Source: DAOMFB01 sp963801475 (GTDB lineage Bacteria; Acidobacteriota; Thermoanaerobaculia; UBA5066). Taken from it: a stretch of DNA of 64,000 nt. Shown one piece after another: positions 63,499-64,000 of the stretch. Below the pieces are notes generated by a model, which made no database searches, was not told where the DNA came from, and saw only the letters and a list, made by a program, of their open reading frames with translations. Position numbers and translations under genes: made by a program. Position 1 is the stretch's first letter; each line of letters opens with the position of its first letter. The DNA is taken from positions 1,984,001-2,048,000 of the forward strand of contig CAWDEX010000001.1 in the NCBI GenBank assembly GCA_963801475.1. Direction: 5' to 3'.

Positions 63499-64000
63499 TC
63501 AGCTCGTCACGTCCCGGCGGCCGAAGAGGACGAAGGCGGACGCCGTCGCCGCGAGCGCCCAGGCCGCGAGGACCCAGGCGCAGAAGGCGAGCGTCATCCC
63601 CGGATAGGGCGTCGGCATGCCGGAGTAGTACTCGGGCATCGGAAGGCAGGAAACGAAGAACCACTTCGCCCCCTCCCATTCCGAGGCCACGCGCGACAGG
63701 ATCGTCCCGCCGATCAGCGTCGCCATCATCGTCCCCATCGCCGCCGCCGTGGAACGGAAGACGACCGACAGCAGCATCGTCACGGCCCCGACCGCGAGGG
63801 CGGAGTACCAGGCGAGCCCCCACGCGGCGAAGGCGTCCTGCCAGAGGGTGAGGACGCGGACGCCGGAGATGTCGAAGCCGGCTTCGGAGAGCCTGAAGCC
63901 GGTCACCACGGGGGCGTCCCACCCTTTCCAGCCGAAGGCGATTCCCGCGATCGCCCACGAGAGGACGGCCGCGAGGAGAAGCGTCAGGGTCGTGAAGAGG
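63499..64000 (-). CDS. ABC-2 family permease, C-terminal part
   Basis: The coding frame continues past the right edge; 166 residues or so are visible. The helices (LFTTLTLLLAAVLSWAIAGIAFGW, a middle pair around SALAVGAVTMLLSVVFRSTAAAMGTMMATLI, and a final AFCAWVLAAWALAATASAFVLFGRRD) fit an ABC-2-type membrane subunit of an exporter, such as those for drugs or lipids. It ends 31 nt before kgd. An ATPase partner would be expected outside the window. Confidence 0.78.
   Translation of the reverse strand, partial: LFTTLTLLLAAVLSWAIAGIAFGWKGWDAPVVTGFRLSEAGFDISGVRVLTLWQDAFAAWGLAWYSALAVGAVTMLLSVVFRSTAAAMGTMMATLIGGTILSRVASEWEGAKWFFVSCLPMPEYYSGMPTPYPGMTLAFCAWVLAAWALAATASAFVLFGRRDVTS

Overview
The window is GC-rich bacterial chromosome with mostly housekeeping and envelope genes. 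The likely source is a Gram-negative member of the Acidobacteriota, possibly near Thermoanaerobaculia or Holophagae. The evidence is a VWFA-related secreted protein, a zinc-ribbon Ser/Thr kinase fused to TPRs, a Kgd-type 2-oxoglutarate enzyme outside Actinobacteria, TonB/ExbBD and MCE envelope systems, and a TonB receptor with an N-terminal carboxypeptidase-like domain. The placement is inferred from gene content, not from a marker tree. I see no rRNA, IS element, prophage or CRISPR array. Most long reading frames opposite the genes are GC-driven shadows. || Layout. 1-8.9 kb: a probable copper-linked regulon on the minus strand: a truncated secreted protein, a TonB-dependent receptor with a CPN-x-MDPP plug motif, a tiny Cys-rich secreted protein, a NarL-type response regulator and two sensor kinases. 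Three copies of a CCGYAG-AAA-nnACGGA palindrome lie upstream of the target genes. 9.0-18.5 kb: tRNA-Leu(CAA), VanZ-like protein, asparaginase, a soluble MgtE-like module paired with a variant Nramp transporter, an outer-membrane barrel, TsaE, NnrDE, a DUF2064 protein and a VWFA protein. 18.9-26.2 kb: a TPR lipoprotein-TonB-ExbB-ExbD-ExbD operon ending in a clear terminator, then a divergent membrane pyrophosphatase and an APC permease. 37.7-26.2 kb (minus): an 11-gene chain with many 1-8 nt overlaps: gamma-carbonic anhydrase, HisS, AspS, AroB, HD-GYP protein, TPR lipoprotein, Roadblock protein, FtsY, RibD, RibE, HemW. || 38.2-47.4 kb: a 1383-residue secreted protein with Asp-box repeats, 17 tandem NPNVS-type pentapeptide units and Ig-like modules, the kinase-TPR protein, and a Tat-exported amidase. 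47.5-54.0 kb: RecN, PepA, divergent PurC, a ferritin-like protein, a small membrane protein and RadA. 54.1-64 kb: an MCE transport operon (MlaE-MlaF-MlaD with an unusual C-terminal beta-rich domain) behind DnaB and alanine racemase, then the fused E2-E1 enzyme Kgd and an ABC-2 permease cut by the right edge. || A cross-cutting signal: several genes that lack a Shine-Dalgarno sequence carry a TANNNT (-10-like) hexamer exactly 6-7 nt before the start codon (asparaginase, VWFA protein, ftsY, purC, radA). This is the arrangement expected of leaderless transcripts. Several other genes start at GTG, TTG or apparently CTG within stop/start overlaps.
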